From: an uncultured bacterium | Lineage (GTDB): Bacteria > Bacillota > Clostridia > Lachnospirales > Lachnospiraceae | DNA: 61,816 nt | Direction: 5' to 3' | Assembly: GCA_905214955.1 (NCBI GenBank) | Contig: CAJMON010000007.1 | Location: 1 to 61,816, forward strand | Shown here: positions 9,311-17,826 of the stretch, one piece after another | How the letters are laid out: each line of letters begins with the position of its first letter | Numbering within the stretch: position 1 is the first letter of the stretch | Notes under the pieces: model-generated | Database searches by the model: none | What the model was told of the DNA's origin: nothing | The model's input: only the letters and a program-made list of their open reading frames with translations | Translations under genes and position numbers: made by a program

Positions 9311-9432
9311 ATCTCTCCTAGTTAATTCTTAACCAGACATGTGTAACACTTGCTTCCTTACGTCTGGCGGATTCCAAAGCCAACGGCTTTATCGTGCAGA
9401 CACAAACAGCTCTTGACTGTTTTGCCATGGCG

Positions 9433-10125
9433 TTACACGAAAAAGAACTCTACAGTCTCCATCTGTCCTGTGGTTTTATTCCGTGCAACCACACAGAGTT
9501 CAAATCCCAAGCCGCCCTTTACCGTTACAGAACTGCCGTTTTTCATACTTTCCGATTTCTGCCAGCTTTTCCGGGCATATTCCATACTGATCAGCTGCCA
9601 TCCAGATGCCATTTTCACAGAAACTTTCTGCTTCTTTCCTGCAAACTTGGCGTAATCCAGAATGTAGTTGGAAGATTTTTTCAGCTTGGACATTTTCAGA
9701 GACTTATTCCCAATCTTTACGGAAGACAGGGGATTCTGGTATTTCTTTACCTTTACTTTGACCTGATAGGTCTTGGATTTTGATTTCAGAGATACCGTGG
9801 CGTTTCCTGCCTTTTTGGGTTTCACAAACAGAGACGTGCTTTTGGTTCCTGTAATATTGGTCTCATTTTTCAGAAGCTTTGCCACAGAAGGATTACTGGA
9901 TTTTAAGATTTTTACCGTGCCGTCCACATAGGCCAGATAGATCTTTTCATTTTTTCCATAAATGTGGTTTGCTCTTTCCCTGTCATCTTTAGGATAAATG
10001 GTGACCGTGACACTTTCCGGGAGTGCCTGATCTGCCGGTGCTGCCTGTACCGGAACTGCTGTACACAGCATTGCTGCTGCCATTCCAATACTTGCTGCTG
10101 TTCTTTTCAACTTTTTCATACCCAT
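9433..10125 (-). CDS. Small secreted Ig-like, lysine-rich protein (paralog of the protein at 46584)
   Basis: This 230-residue protein has a signal peptide ending near VQAAPA and a mature part rich in Lys and Ser. A Big_2-like half (SSNPSVAKLLKNETN, then KKAGNATVSLKSKSKTY) precedes a second half with NPLSSVKIGNKSL and KNGSSVTV. The same two-part plan, including NP-x-S and KNGSS landmarks, occurs in the protein at 46584-47234, so the two are paralogs. The ATG at 10125 follows GGAGG. I cannot assign a function; an adhesive or matrix role outside the cell is only a guess. Copy B of the structured repeat lies behind its promoter region. Confidence 0.8.
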   Translation of the reverse strand: MGMKKLKRTAASIGMAAAMLCTAVPVQAAPADQALPESVTVTIYPKDDRERANHIYGKNEKIYLAYVDGTVKILKSSNPSVAKLLKNETNITGTKSTSLFVKPKKAGNATVSLKSKSKTYQVKVKVKKYQNPLSSVKIGNKSLKMSKLKKSSNYILDYAKFAGKKQKVSVKMASGWQLISMEYARKSWQKSESMKNGSSVTVKGGLGFELCVVARNKTTGQMETVEFFFV

Positions 10126-10209
10126 ATTGCTTTTCCTCCACTTCCAGAGACCTTCCGTCCCCTTTTTCTTTTATTGTAAAACTTCCTTGATATTTCGTCA
10201 ACATAGTAC

Positions 10210-10484
10210 AAAGATGCCAGGGCCAAAAGCCTGAAACCACGATGTGCTTGCACAGGAGTGGTTTTATGGCTTAGTGACCCGCCCCGATATGGTGCAGAAC
10301 ATCCAGTGGATGTTCGTTTTGCACCGACCGAAGCGGAGCGTAGACATAAAAGTGGAGCGTAAGCTTCACGATATGCGAATATTGGGCAGGGTGCTGTGTG
10401 CCAGTGGCACACGTTTAGCACCGACCGAAGTGGCAACGGAGATGTGAGAGTACGAAGTACGGAACAATCCGCAAGGTATCTTTT
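10210..10484 (+). repeat. Structured intergenic repeat, full-length copy B
   Basis: This copy is about 275 bases, bounded by AAAGATGCC and GGTATCTTT. A first nested hairpin at 10227-10272 has stems AAGCC/GGCTT, AAACCAC/GTGGTTT and a GTGC-TT-GCAC tip. Two hairpins with an AGT loop follow at 10291-10325 and 10390-10422. Their inner stems differ completely (GAACATCC versus GTGTGCC) yet pair perfectly, and both are followed by GTTT, the closing GCACC and GACCGAAG. The end block is TACGGAACAATCCGCA. It lies between two minus-strand genes and holds no plausible reading frame. Confidence 0.88.
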
Positions 10485-10499
10485 GACACCCACATCATT

Positions 10500-12110
10500 T
10501 TAGCTGTCCTCCAGAAGAAGTCTGGTGTACTCCTCTTTGGGATTGGAAAACAGCTCTTCCGTCTCTCCTGTTTCCACAATCTTCCCGTCTTTCATCACCA
10601 TGATCCGGTCACACATCTGGTACACCACATGAATGTCGTGGGAAATAAACAGATACGACAGCTTCAGTTCTTCCTGGAGTTTTCGCAGCAGTTCCAGAAT
10701 CTGGGCCTGCATGGTCACATCCAGGGCAGACACCGGCTCATCCGCCACCACAAAACCAGGGCCTGCAATCAATGCCTGACCAATGCTGATGCGCTGGCGC
10801 TGGCCGCCGGAAAGCTGGGAGGGTTTCCGGTGATAAAACGAATCATCCAGTCCTACTTTATGAAGCATGTCATAAGCCGCTGCTCTCCGGTCCTCCTTCG
10901 TCATGGAAATACCTTTGTCCCAGGCTGCTGCCGCCCGCAGAGGTTCTTCCAGAAGCCAGCCTACCGTCTTGGAGGGGTTCAGGCTGCTGTAAGGGTCCTG
11001 AAAAATCATCTGGGGATGCGAAGTAAAATGCACGATCTCCCCCCGAATGTCCTTTGTCATCCCAAGAACCGCCTTTGACAGGGATGTTTTTCCACAGCCG
11101 CTCTCGCCCACCAACCCAAGGCTTTCTCCCTCATAGATAGAAAAGCTCACATCCGACAGGGCACAGCGTTTTTTCTTCCCGGAAAACAGGCTGTTTCCAT
11201 GATCCTGGTAATACACCGCCAGATCTTTCACCGTAAGCACCGGGCGTTTCTCTCCGGCCGTTTCTGCCCCTTTCCAATCCCTTTTTTTCATCATGGAGGG
11301 CACCGCTTCAATGAGTTCTCTAGTGTAAACCTGTCTGGGATTTTCAAAAATCTCTTCTGTCTTTCCCTGTTCCACCACGCAGCCATCCTTCATCACCAGA
11401 ATCCGGCTGCACAGTTTTCTGGCCAGATTCAGGTCATGGGTGATAAACAGCATGGCATTCTGCTCTTTTTCATTGATCTTCTTTAACAGGGCTGTGATCT
11501 GGCTCTGGACCGTCACATCCAAAGCAGTAGTTGGCTCATCCGCCACAATCAGCTCCGGATGGAGAAGCACTGCCATGGCAATCATGACCCTCTGGCGCAT
11601 TCCTCCGGACAGCTGGTGGGGATAGCTTGCATATACTCTCTCAGCATCTGTCAGACCTACCGACCGAAAGGTTTCCAGCACCTTTTCTTTCCGTTCTTTT
11701 TTTCCAAGATCCGTATGCAGCTTCAGCATCTCTTCTGCCTGTCTGCCTGCTTTCTGCACAGGATTCAAAGAGGTCATAGGCTCCTGAAATACCATGGACA
11801 TATGTTTTCCACGATATTCCCGGTACAGCTTCTCCTCTGCCCGTTTTCCGGCTTTTCGCAGGGTTCTGCCGCCAAACTTGATCTCTCCTGACGTAATCCT
11901 GGCATCTTCAGATTCCAGTCCCATTAACGTCAGAGCTGTCACAGATTTTCCAGAGCCGGATTCTCCTACAATTCCAAGGATTTCTCCTTTTTGGATTTCA
12001 AAGCTGACCTGCTTCACCGCTCCTGCCCCGTCCTGGCCATTTCCTCCGTCTGCAAAACCCACGGAAAGATTTTCCACGGACACCACAATGGCATTTTCTT
12101 TCTCCTGCAT
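10500..12110 (-). CDS. Fused double ATPase of an oligopeptide-type ABC transporter (DppD-DppF fusion)
   Basis: This 536-residue protein carries two complete ABC ATPase modules. The first (about 1-260) has GESGSGKS, LSGGMRQR and LIVADEPTTALD. The second (about 290-536) has GESGCGKTS, LSGGQRQR and FVVADEPVSALD. Both look catalytically intact. Unlike the separate ATPases at 3972-5950, neither half has a C-terminal cysteine cluster, as in GsiA-type fusions. It should power the permeases encoded upstream on the same strand (12355-14197). Between them sit two inverted-repeat elements, so expression of this gene may be uncoupled from the rest. Substrate could be peptides, glutathione or nickel-type ligands; peptides are favoured by the linked binding protein. 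Confidence 0.92.
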   Translation of the reverse strand: MQEKENAIVVSVENLSVGFADGGNGQDGAGAVKQVSFEIQKGEILGIVGESGSGKSVTALTLMGLESEDARITSGEIKFGGRTLRKAGKRAEEKLYREYRGKHMSMVFQEPMTSLNPVQKAGRQAEEMLKLHTDLGKKERKEKVLETFRSVGLTDAERVYASYPHQLSGGMRQRVMIAMAVLLHPELIVADEPTTALDVTVQSQITALLKKINEKEQNAMLFITHDLNLARKLCSRILVMKDGCVVEQGKTEEIFENPRQVYTRELIEAVPSMMKKRDWKGAETAGEKRPVLTVKDLAVYYQDHGNSLFSGKKKRCALSDVSFSIYEGESLGLVGESGCGKTSLSKAVLGMTKDIRGEIVHFTSHPQMIFQDPYSSLNPSKTVGWLLEEPLRAAAAWDKGISMTKEDRRAAAYDMLHKVGLDDSFYHRKPSQLSGGQRQRISIGQALIAGPGFVVADEPVSALDVTMQAQILELLRKLQEELKLSYLFISHDIHVVYQMCDRIMVMKDGKIVETGETEELFSNPKEEYTRLLLEDS

Positions 12111-12131
12111 CTGATTGGTTCCCTCCTTTCT

Positions 12132-12191
12132 TAGTACAGTGAAAATTAAGTAACCACTATATATAGCAGATACTTAATTTTCACTGTACTA
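12132..12191. repeat. Long perfect inverted repeat (hairpin, MITE-like)
   Basis: Two perfect 21-base arms (12132-12152 and 12171-12191) beginning TAGTACAGTG and ending CACTGTACTA enclose an AT-rich 18-base spacer. There is no T run to make it a conventional terminator. Its end abuts the next element exactly, and the outermost bases on both sides are TA. Confidence 0.75.
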
Positions 12192-12352
12192 GAGCGTGTT
12201 TGAAAAATGCTTTCTGTAAGATGTACGTCACAATTTGTGGAAGATTTTGTCTGAATGAGAGCGGCGCAGCGGGCTGCGTCAACCGAATGAAGGCAAAATA
12301 TCACGCAAAGTGGGGCGTGCAAATTGCAGGAATGATTTTTCAAACACGTTCT
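12191..12352. mobile_element. MITE-like element with 18-base terminal inverted repeats
   Basis: A 162-base element has ends AGAGCGTGTTTGAAAAAT and ATTTTTCAAACACGTTCT (one mismatch). CTAG occurs at both borders (12189-12192 and 12351-12354) and may be a target duplication or part of the ends. The inside has no substantial reading frame. It sits one to two bases beyond the stop of the OppC-type permease gene and splits the permease genes from the ATPase gene of the same transporter. Confidence 0.8.
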
Positions 12353-12354
12353 AG

Positions 12355-13203
12355 TCAGATGTTTTTCCGAATGCCTTCGCTGAGCATGGAAAAGCCCAGC
12401 ACAATCCACACAATCACAAGGCCCGGTGCCAGCACGCACCAGGGCGCGGACTGCAAATACCCCTGAGCATCCGAAAGCATATTTCCAAGGCTGGCATCTG
12501 GGGGATTCACTCCAATCCCCAGATAGCTCATGCTGGATTCCGCCAGAATGGCATTGTTAAAGCCAATCATCACGGACGCCCAGAAGACAGAGAAGATATT
12601 CGGCAGGATATGCACGAACAGAATCCTGATCCTGCCCACACCCATAAGCCTGGCCCGGCGGATATAATCCGCATCCCGCAGACGCATGAATTCTCCTCTG
12701 ACAATTCTTACATAACTGGGAATAAACACAATCCCCAGTGCTAAAATCACGTTCTGTTTTCCCGTTCCCAACAGACTGATGATGACTAAAGTCAGCAGAA
12801 TGCTGGGAAATCCATTTACCGCATCCGTAATCCGCATCACAATCTCATCCAGAAGGCCGCCAAAATATCCGGTGACGGCTCCAAGGAGAATTCCTATGGT
12901 TCCGGAAAACAGTACCACCAGAAAGCTGACGGCCAGCGTGGTACTGCAGCCTTTCATGACTCTGGAAAAAATATCCCTGCCGAAATTGTCGGTGCCAAAC
13001 AAATGCTGGAAAGACGGCGCTGCAAATTTTTCTGCCGCCGACATGGCTGTGGTGCTGTACGGAGTCCAGAAAAGGCCTGTTATGCCAATCAGCACAGCCA
13101 GGCCCGTCATCACTGCTCCCACCGTCAGATACCCATTCCAGGTTCTGCAGAAAGCTTTTCTTTTTGTAGTTTCTTTTTTCATTTCCTGATTTTTATGTTT
13201 CAT
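12355..13203 (-). CDS. Oligopeptide ABC transporter permease, OppC/DppC type (second system)
   Basis: This 282-residue permease has the family hallmark HLFGTDNFGRDIFSRV after the first helix, six predicted helices in all, and the coupling segment RRARLMGVGRIRIL. The ATG at 13203 follows GGAG with good spacing. A GTG at 13248 would overlap the previous gene by 11 bases but has no ribosome site, so the shorter form is preferred. The C-terminus MLSEGIRKNI is near the usual family end. The stop codon lies immediately beside a MITE-like element, which may have replaced the original downstream spacer. Confidence 0.9.
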   Translation of the reverse strand: MKHKNQEMKKETTKRKAFCRTWNGYLTVGAVMTGLAVLIGITGLFWTPYSTTAMSAAEKFAAPSFQHLFGTDNFGRDIFSRVMKGCSTTLAVSFLVVLFSGTIGILLGAVTGYFGGLLDEIVMRITDAVNGFPSILLTLVIISLLGTGKQNVILALGIVFIPSYVRIVRGEFMRLRDADYIRRARLMGVGRIRILFVHILPNIFSVFWASVMIGFNNAILAESSMSYLGIGVNPPDASLGNMLSDAQGYLQSAPWCVLAPGLVIVWIVLGFSMLSEGIRKNI

Positions 13204-13237
13204 GGCATTCTCTCTCCACTGATCCCTGATATCACTG

Positions 13238-14197
13238 TTATTTTTCACTGATTCTGGGATCCAGAACCCGATACAGAATGTCTACCAGAAAATATACAAA
13301 AATCACAACAAAGGTAATATACAGAATCAAAATCTCCACCACTGGAAAATCTCTGGTGGACACGGAGCTGATCAGCAGCCGTCCGATTCCAGGAAGCCCG
13401 AACACCTGCTCTACCACAATGCTTCCTGCGAGGGTCTCCGCAATCATCATGCCAAGAAAGGTCAGCACCGGCATCATAGCATTGCGCAGCACATGGCCGT
13501 ACACAATCCTTCTCCTGCTGCAGCCCTTGCTTTTGGCTGTCCGCACATAATCTGCTTTCAGCTCCGTCAGCATGGAATTTCGCAGAAACCGGGCAGTCAT
13601 GGCAATTCTTGGCAGGGCAATGGACACTGCCGGGAAAATCAAATACCGCAGAAATCCCCGGAAATTATCCTGATAGCTGACATATGCCCCCGGCGTAAAA
13701 AACCGAAGCACAATGCCAAACACAAAGGTCACCAGAATCCCCAGGAAAAATGCAGGGATTGCCATAGTAATCTGTGTGATGACCCCTAAAAGTCCGTCCA
13801 GAATGGGATTTCGGCTTCTTGCCCAGAGCACTCCCAAGGGAATGGACACCAGCACAATCAGCACCATGGAAATGACTGCCAGCCAAAGCGTCACCGGAAG
13901 CTTGTCCCCGATCAGCTCCTTCACTGGCATCATTTCATTCATGTTTTTGGAATACCGGTAGCTGACGCCAAAATCTCCGTGGAGGACTGCCCCGGCCCAG
14001 TCTGCGTACCGCCAAACCGGAGATTTGTTGAATCCCAGTTCCTCTCGTAGCTGCTCTTCCCGCTCCGGCGTTGCCTCTGTTCCCAGAATGGAAGTCACCA
14101 CATCCCCCGGAATCACCTGAAAAGCCAGGAAAGCAGCCACAGAAACCAGAAACAATGTCATAATGAGAGTTACGATTTTTTTACCTATGTATTTCAT
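13238..14197 (-). CDS. Oligopeptide ABC transporter permease, OppB/DppB type (second system)
   Basis: This 319-residue permease has an N-terminal helix (about 9-30), IPGDVVTSILG, a conserved EELGFNKSPVWRYADWAGAV stretch in the loop region and five more helices. The coupling loop RTAKSKGCSRRRIV and the C-terminal LDPRISEK are as expected for DppB. The ATG follows GGAGG by nine bases. It lies between its binding protein and the OppC partner on the minus strand with small spacing, consistent with one transcript. Confidence 0.92.
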   Translation of the reverse strand: MKYIGKKIVTLIMTLFLVSVAAFLAFQVIPGDVVTSILGTEATPEREEQLREELGFNKSPVWRYADWAGAVLHGDFGVSYRYSKNMNEMMPVKELIGDKLPVTLWLAVISMVLIVLVSIPLGVLWARSRNPILDGLLGVITQITMAIPAFFLGILVTFVFGIVLRFFTPGAYVSYQDNFRGFLRYLIFPAVSIALPRIAMTARFLRNSMLTELKADYVRTAKSKGCSRRRIVYGHVLRNAMMPVLTFLGMMIAETLAGSIVVEQVFGLPGIGRLLISSVSTRDFPVVEILILYITFVVIFVYFLVDILYRVLDPRISEK

Positions 14198-14254
14198 GGG
14201 CTCTTTCCTCCTTTTCTTTCCTGAACATGTGCGGCCACGCCGCTCGATTTTAAA

Positions 14255-15808
14255 TTATTCTGTAATATACACCGTACTCATATCCTGTACATAGACCGGA
14301 TAGAACTTGTAGCCTGCCAGTCTCTTGCTGATGGCAGTGATGTTTGCCGGAACCTGGATAAAGGCGCTTCCTGCCTGATCGCACAGGATCTCCTGAAGCT
14401 TTGCATACTGCTCTTTTTTCTGCTCCGGATCCATGGTGGTCTGTGCCTCTGCCCATACTTTGTCATACTCTTCATCAGAGAAATTGATGAAGTTTTTCTT
14501 GGCATCGGTCTGGAAACGGTTGATCATGTACCCCGGTGTCAGGTCGCAGGCAATGCCGCTGATAGTGGCCTGATACTTTCTGCCTGTGTAAACATCCTCC
14601 AGCCAGGTGTTCCACTCTACCGGATTGATGGTAGCGTTGATGCCTGCTGCTTTTAACTGCTCTGCCACCACTTCTCCTGTCTGCATATGTACCTCGTAGT
14701 TGGACGGAATGGTGATTTCCAGGTCAATACCGTCCGGATATCCAGCTTCTGTCAGCAGTTCTTTGGCTTTTTCCACATTTGCAGAAGTACCGTACACATC
14801 ATTTAAGTCTACATAATTTTCTGTCAGTGTGGGAAGCATAGCAGAACTGATCAGCGCTGCCTTTCCTCCGGAAACAAATTCATTGATCATGTCTTTGTCA
14901 AGGGCATAGCAGATAGCCTGGCGGACTTTCACGTCATTCAACGGTTCCTCGGCATTGTTTAAAAACAGTGCCTGTACCACGTCAGACGGAGAAGCGGTGA
15001 TGTTGAAAGTGCCTTCCAGCTGTGCTGCCTGGGAATCTGTCAGATAAGAGTACAGATCAATGCTGCCGCCCTGCAGTTCCATCAGTGCAGTATCGCCGCT
15101 TCCTAAAATCTTAAACTCTACCTGATCCAGATAGGGCAGGCCTTCCTGCCAGTAATCCTCGTTCTTTTTCAGGACAATGCCCTCCTGGGGTGTGTAAGAA
15201 ACAAAAGAAAACGGTCCCGTACCAATGGGAGCTGAAGCCTCTTCTTCACCGCTGCCTGCGGGAATGATGGCTGCTGTAAAGCTGTAAATCAGCTCTGTAT
15301 TTGCTGCATCCACTGTTACCTGAACCGTCTTGTCATCTAAAATATCTACTTTCTGAATCGTCTGCAGTACCGAGATCAGCGGTGTGCCGTCTAAAAGACC
15401 AGCCGCTCTTTCCAGTGAATATTTTACATCTTCACAGGTCACCGTACTGCCATTGTGAAACTTTACTCCATCTCTCAGAGTGAAGGTGTAAACCAGACCA
15501 TCCTCTGAGATGCTGTAATCACTTGCAACTGCACAGATCAGATTACCGTTTTCATCCGGCTTTACCAATCCTTCAAAAATGTTAAACAGAATTTCTTTAG
15601 TTCCTGCCGCTGTTGCTTTGTGAGGGTCAAGACTGTCAATATCCTGCTGTATGCCTACAACTACAGAGCCTCCGTACATGGACTCATCCTGTACCAGCTC
15701 TGTTGAGGAAGTATCCTCCGAAGACTCTCCTGTGCTATCTGCGCTCCATCCGCCCAGTACAGCCATTGTCAGAAGCGCCGTAAAAAGTACTTTTACTGCT
15801 TTTTTCAT
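14255..15808 (-). CDS. Peptide-type ABC transporter substrate-binding protein with a disrupted lipobox
   Basis: This 517-residue SBP_bac_5 protein contains SLDPHKATAAGTKEILFNIFEGLVKPD near its mature start, VRQAICYALDKDMI in the middle and a C-terminal closing domain. The ATG at 15808 follows GAGGAGAAGAG; the longer reading upstream is unlikely. The signal peptide ends AVLGGWSADSTGE, where lipoproteins of this family usually have a cysteine in place of the W (codon TGG; one base from TGC or TGT). As written, the protein cannot be lipidated there. It heads a minus-strand transporter unit with two permeases and a fused ATPase. Ligand is unknown. Confidence 0.9.
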   Translation of the reverse strand: MKKAVKVLFTALLTMAVLGGWSADSTGESSEDTSSTELVQDESMYGGSVVVGIQQDIDSLDPHKATAAGTKEILFNIFEGLVKPDENGNLICAVASDYSISEDGLVYTFTLRDGVKFHNGSTVTCEDVKYSLERAAGLLDGTPLISVLQTIQKVDILDDKTVQVTVDAANTELIYSFTAAIIPAGSGEEEASAPIGTGPFSFVSYTPQEGIVLKKNEDYWQEGLPYLDQVEFKILGSGDTALMELQGGSIDLYSYLTDSQAAQLEGTFNITASPSDVVQALFLNNAEEPLNDVKVRQAICYALDKDMINEFVSGGKAALISSAMLPTLTENYVDLNDVYGTSANVEKAKELLTEAGYPDGIDLEITIPSNYEVHMQTGEVVAEQLKAAGINATINPVEWNTWLEDVYTGRKYQATISGIACDLTPGYMINRFQTDAKKNFINFSDEEYDKVWAEAQTTMDPEQKKEQYAKLQEILCDQAGSAFIQVPANITAISKRLAGYKFYPVYVQDMSTVYITE

Positions 15809-15964
15809 AAACTGCTCTTCTCCTCTTCGTACCGAAGTTCCTCTCATTATTCTATTGTCCTTCCCATTGTACCACAGAAGACTCCGATTGCAAGCAAAAA
15901 TTGACCCTGTACCTGCAAAAAAGCAGGAGCTGCCAGCAGAAAACCGCTGGCAGTACACAGGCAC

Positions 15965-16002
15965 AAAAAAAGACCGGCATGTTCTACATTGACATACCGG
16001 CC
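15965..16002 (-). terminator. Terminator after the metallophosphoesterase gene
   Basis: On the minus strand, arms GGCCGGTATGT and ACATGCCGGTC pair with two G.T pairs and run into a stretch of seven T. A second hairpin with arms CTGCCAGC and GCTGGCAG follows at 15932-15955 and also ends near a T run. Confidence 0.75.
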
Positions 16003-16071
16003 TAAGCCTTAATTTTTCAGTTGTATCCAGCCATCGTCACAGCGCCTGATCATCCTTTGAAGGAATATACT

Positions 16072-16134
16072 CCGCAATATCCTGAATCCGACAATTCAGG
16101 ATATTGCGGCACAAATCATTTATTATCTTTGTGC
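16072..16134. repeat. Tandem hairpins downstream of the metallophosphoesterase gene
   Basis: A perfect 16-base stem (16072-16087 with 16094-16109, arms beginning CCGCAATATCC) has a six-base loop. It is followed directly by arms GCACAAA and TTTGTGC (16109-16134). Neither has a T run. They lie just past the stop at 16163 and may protect or end the transcript. Confidence 0.6.
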
Positions 16135-16162
16135 TGATGTCCATATTTTTGATGCTTCTGTC

Positions 16163-16993
16163 CTATCTCCAGTCCACAATCTCAATCAGCTTGTTGTCCG
16201 AAAAGGTCTCCTGACAGCTTCGCAGGATCTGTCCCTTCCTGGTTTCATAATAATTGTAGCCATATTTCTCTTCAAATTTCACCAGGCCTGCCTCCAGATT
16301 TGTTCCGTAGAACGACATGCAGTCCGCTGTATAATACGGCTTTCCAAGGAACGTTCCTGCAAAACAGTGGTGGGTGTGGCCGCACAGCACCGCCGAAATT
16401 CCGGTATTTGCAATCAGATTTTTCAGGCTCTCCGGGCAGCTGACCGCCGGCATAGTTTCATGACCATCCAGGAAATGATGGTGTGTCATCAGAAGCAGGG
16501 GAAGATCTGTATTTTTCTGAATCATTTCTTCCAGCCACTGTACTGCTTCTTCTTCGATCTGGCCGTTGCTGTTTCCATAACAGGAGCTGTCCATGGACAG
16601 AACTGCAAGCTCTTCCAGGCGCAGTGCATGATTGTACAGGCCACCTGTATGATCTATATTATAAGGAAGATTCTGTTCTTCTTTTCCCATCCAGCCCTTC
16701 CGGAATTCTTCTTTCCGGTCATGGTTTCCCAGGGTGATTTCCATGGACACTGTTCCCAGACGACTTTCCAGAAATTTCCTTAAACTTTCATAATCTGCAG
16801 CACTCCCGTCCTCACACAGATCACCGCTGATCAGCACCAGACCGATCCCCGGATGCTCCGAAAATGCTTTTTCAAGACAAAAATCCAGCTTTTCCAGAGG
16901 ATTTCTCATCTGGCAGAGCATCTTTCCATAGCCATCCTGCCGTTTTTCATATTGAATCCGAAAATGTATATCCGATATATGCAGAATTTCCAT
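16163..16993 (-). CDS. Calcineurin-like metallophosphoesterase (CpdA/Icc type)
   Basis: This 276-residue phosphoesterase has all metal-binding motifs of the family: Asp8 and His10 in ISDIHF, Asp58 in SGDL, Asn90-His91 in LGNHD, His171 in MTHHH, and GHTH at 205-208. Members hydrolyse cyclic nucleotides or other phosphodiesters; the CpdA-like layout allows cAMP phosphodiesterase activity but does not prove it. The ATG follows GGAGG. It is divergent from the Crp/Fnr-type regulator gene at 17155, with about 160 bases between holding a structured repeat. A functional link between a possible cAMP-degrading enzyme and a cNMP-domain regulator is tempting but only inferred. Confidence 0.88.
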   Translation of the reverse strand: MEILHISDIHFRIQYEKRQDGYGKMLCQMRNPLEKLDFCLEKAFSEHPGIGLVLISGDLCEDGSAADYESLRKFLESRLGTVSMEITLGNHDRKEEFRKGWMGKEEQNLPYNIDHTGGLYNHALRLEELAVLSMDSSCYGNSNGQIEEEAVQWLEEMIQKNTDLPLLLMTHHHFLDGHETMPAVSCPESLKNLIANTGISAVLCGHTHHCFAGTFLGKPYYTADCMSFYGTNLEAGLVKFEEKYGYNYYETRKGQILRSCQETFSDNKLIEIVDWR

Positions 16994-17042
16994 CTCTGCC
17001 CTCCTTACTTCTTGATTTTCAAATCCGTTTTTTTTATAATAG

Positions 17043-17111
17043 ATACAATGCCAGGGGACAAAAGTCTAAAAGCCGGTCGTGCTTACACGGTGCAATCCGC
17101 AGGCATTGTAT
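17043..17111 (+). repeat. Structured intergenic repeat, short copy E
   Basis: This 69-base copy is bounded by the perfect inverted pair ATACAATGCC and GGCATTGTAT. Inside are TGCCAGGGGACAAAAGTC, CGTGCTTACACG and GCAATCCGCA, matching the start, tip and end modules of the larger copies. It lacks the AGT-loop hairpin. It lies 44 bases upstream of the Crp/Fnr-type gene and so probably in its promoter or leader. Confidence 0.75.
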
Positions 17112-17154
17112 TGAAACTCCGACCAGAATCTAATTTACTCTAGGAGGAACCGCC

Positions 17155-17826
17155 ATGAAAAAAATACCTTCTAAAGAACTGATCAACCGCTATATTGATG
17201 AATTCCACCTGCAGCAGTACATGGACACTCCTCTGGCTGACATCGCCGAGCTGGTTGTCTTTGACAGAGATGAGTATCTGATCCGCGTGACCGAAGTTTC
17301 CCGTTATTTTTACTTTCTGATCTCTGGAAAGGTCATGTGTTTTTCCTACGCCAACAGCGACCGTTACGGCTGTGTGGGGTATCTCCAGCCGGTAGCCATG
17401 TTAGGTGAATCGGCCTCTCTGTGGAACGATCTGCCCACCGCCAATGTCAAGGCTCTTTCCGAATGTACCTGCATTGCCATCAGTTTTCAGCTCTACCGGC
17501 AGACCCTTTTAAAAGATCTGCGGTTTCTTCAGAGTGTCTGTCATGTACTGGCTTCCCGTATGAACAAAGATGGCCTGGTATATGCCCTGATTGAACCTCT
17601 CGACACACGCCTGGCCAAATTTATCCTTCAAAATTCCCACGAAGACCTATTTACCTTTAAACTCAATGACTGTGCAGAAATCCTCAACACCAGCTACCGG
17701 CATCTTCTGCGTACCCTGAAAAAATTCTGTGAAGAGCAGGCCCTTGTCAAAGTCCGCTTTGGCTACCGCATTCTTGATCGGAAAAAGCTGGAGAAAACTG
17801 CCGTGAAATCTTCTTCTCCCGTTTAA
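17155..17826 (+). CDS. Crp/Fnr-family transcription regulator (YeiL-like)
   Basis: This 223-residue regulator has an N-terminal cyclic-nucleotide-binding-type beta barrel (about 20-130, with FYFLISGKVMCFSYA and MLGESASLW), a long dimer helix and a C-terminal winged helix (about 150-215, LNDCAEILNTSYRHLLRTLKKF). The arginine and glutamate pattern for cAMP binding is not clearly present, so the effector is unknown. The recognition helix SYRHLLRTL differs from that of E. coli CRP. The ATG follows AGGAGG. Its stop overlaps the stop of the convergent PHP gene. A CRP-like half-dyad upstream of the phn operon (21961-21976) makes that operon a candidate target. Confidence 0.87.
   Translation: MKKIPSKELINRYIDEFHLQQYMDTPLADIAELVVFDRDEYLIRVTEVSRYFYFLISGKVMCFSYANSDRYGCVGYLQPVAMLGESASLWNDLPTANVKALSECTCIAISFQLYRQTLLKDLRFLQSVCHVLASRMNKDGLVYALIEPLDTRLAKFILQNSHEDLFTFKLNDCAEILNTSYRHLLRTLKKFCEEQALVKVRFGYRILDRKKLEKTAVKSSSPV

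Noticed and set aside
12132..12191. Perfect hairpin as a conventional terminator of the permease genes
   Set aside because: There is no T run on either side, it is separated from the permease stop by a MITE-like element, and its TA-bounded perfect arms look more like a mobile repeat.
13204..13248. Fifteen extra N-terminal residues on the OppC-type permease from a GTG at 13248
   Set aside because: That GTG has no ribosome site, while the ATG at 13203 has GGAG at proper spacing and gives a normal N-terminus.
17043..17111. The short inverted-repeat element as a specific operator of the Crp/Fnr-type gene
   Set aside because: Its parts recur in other intergenic repeats far from this gene, so it is a dispersed element first; any regulatory role would be secondary.
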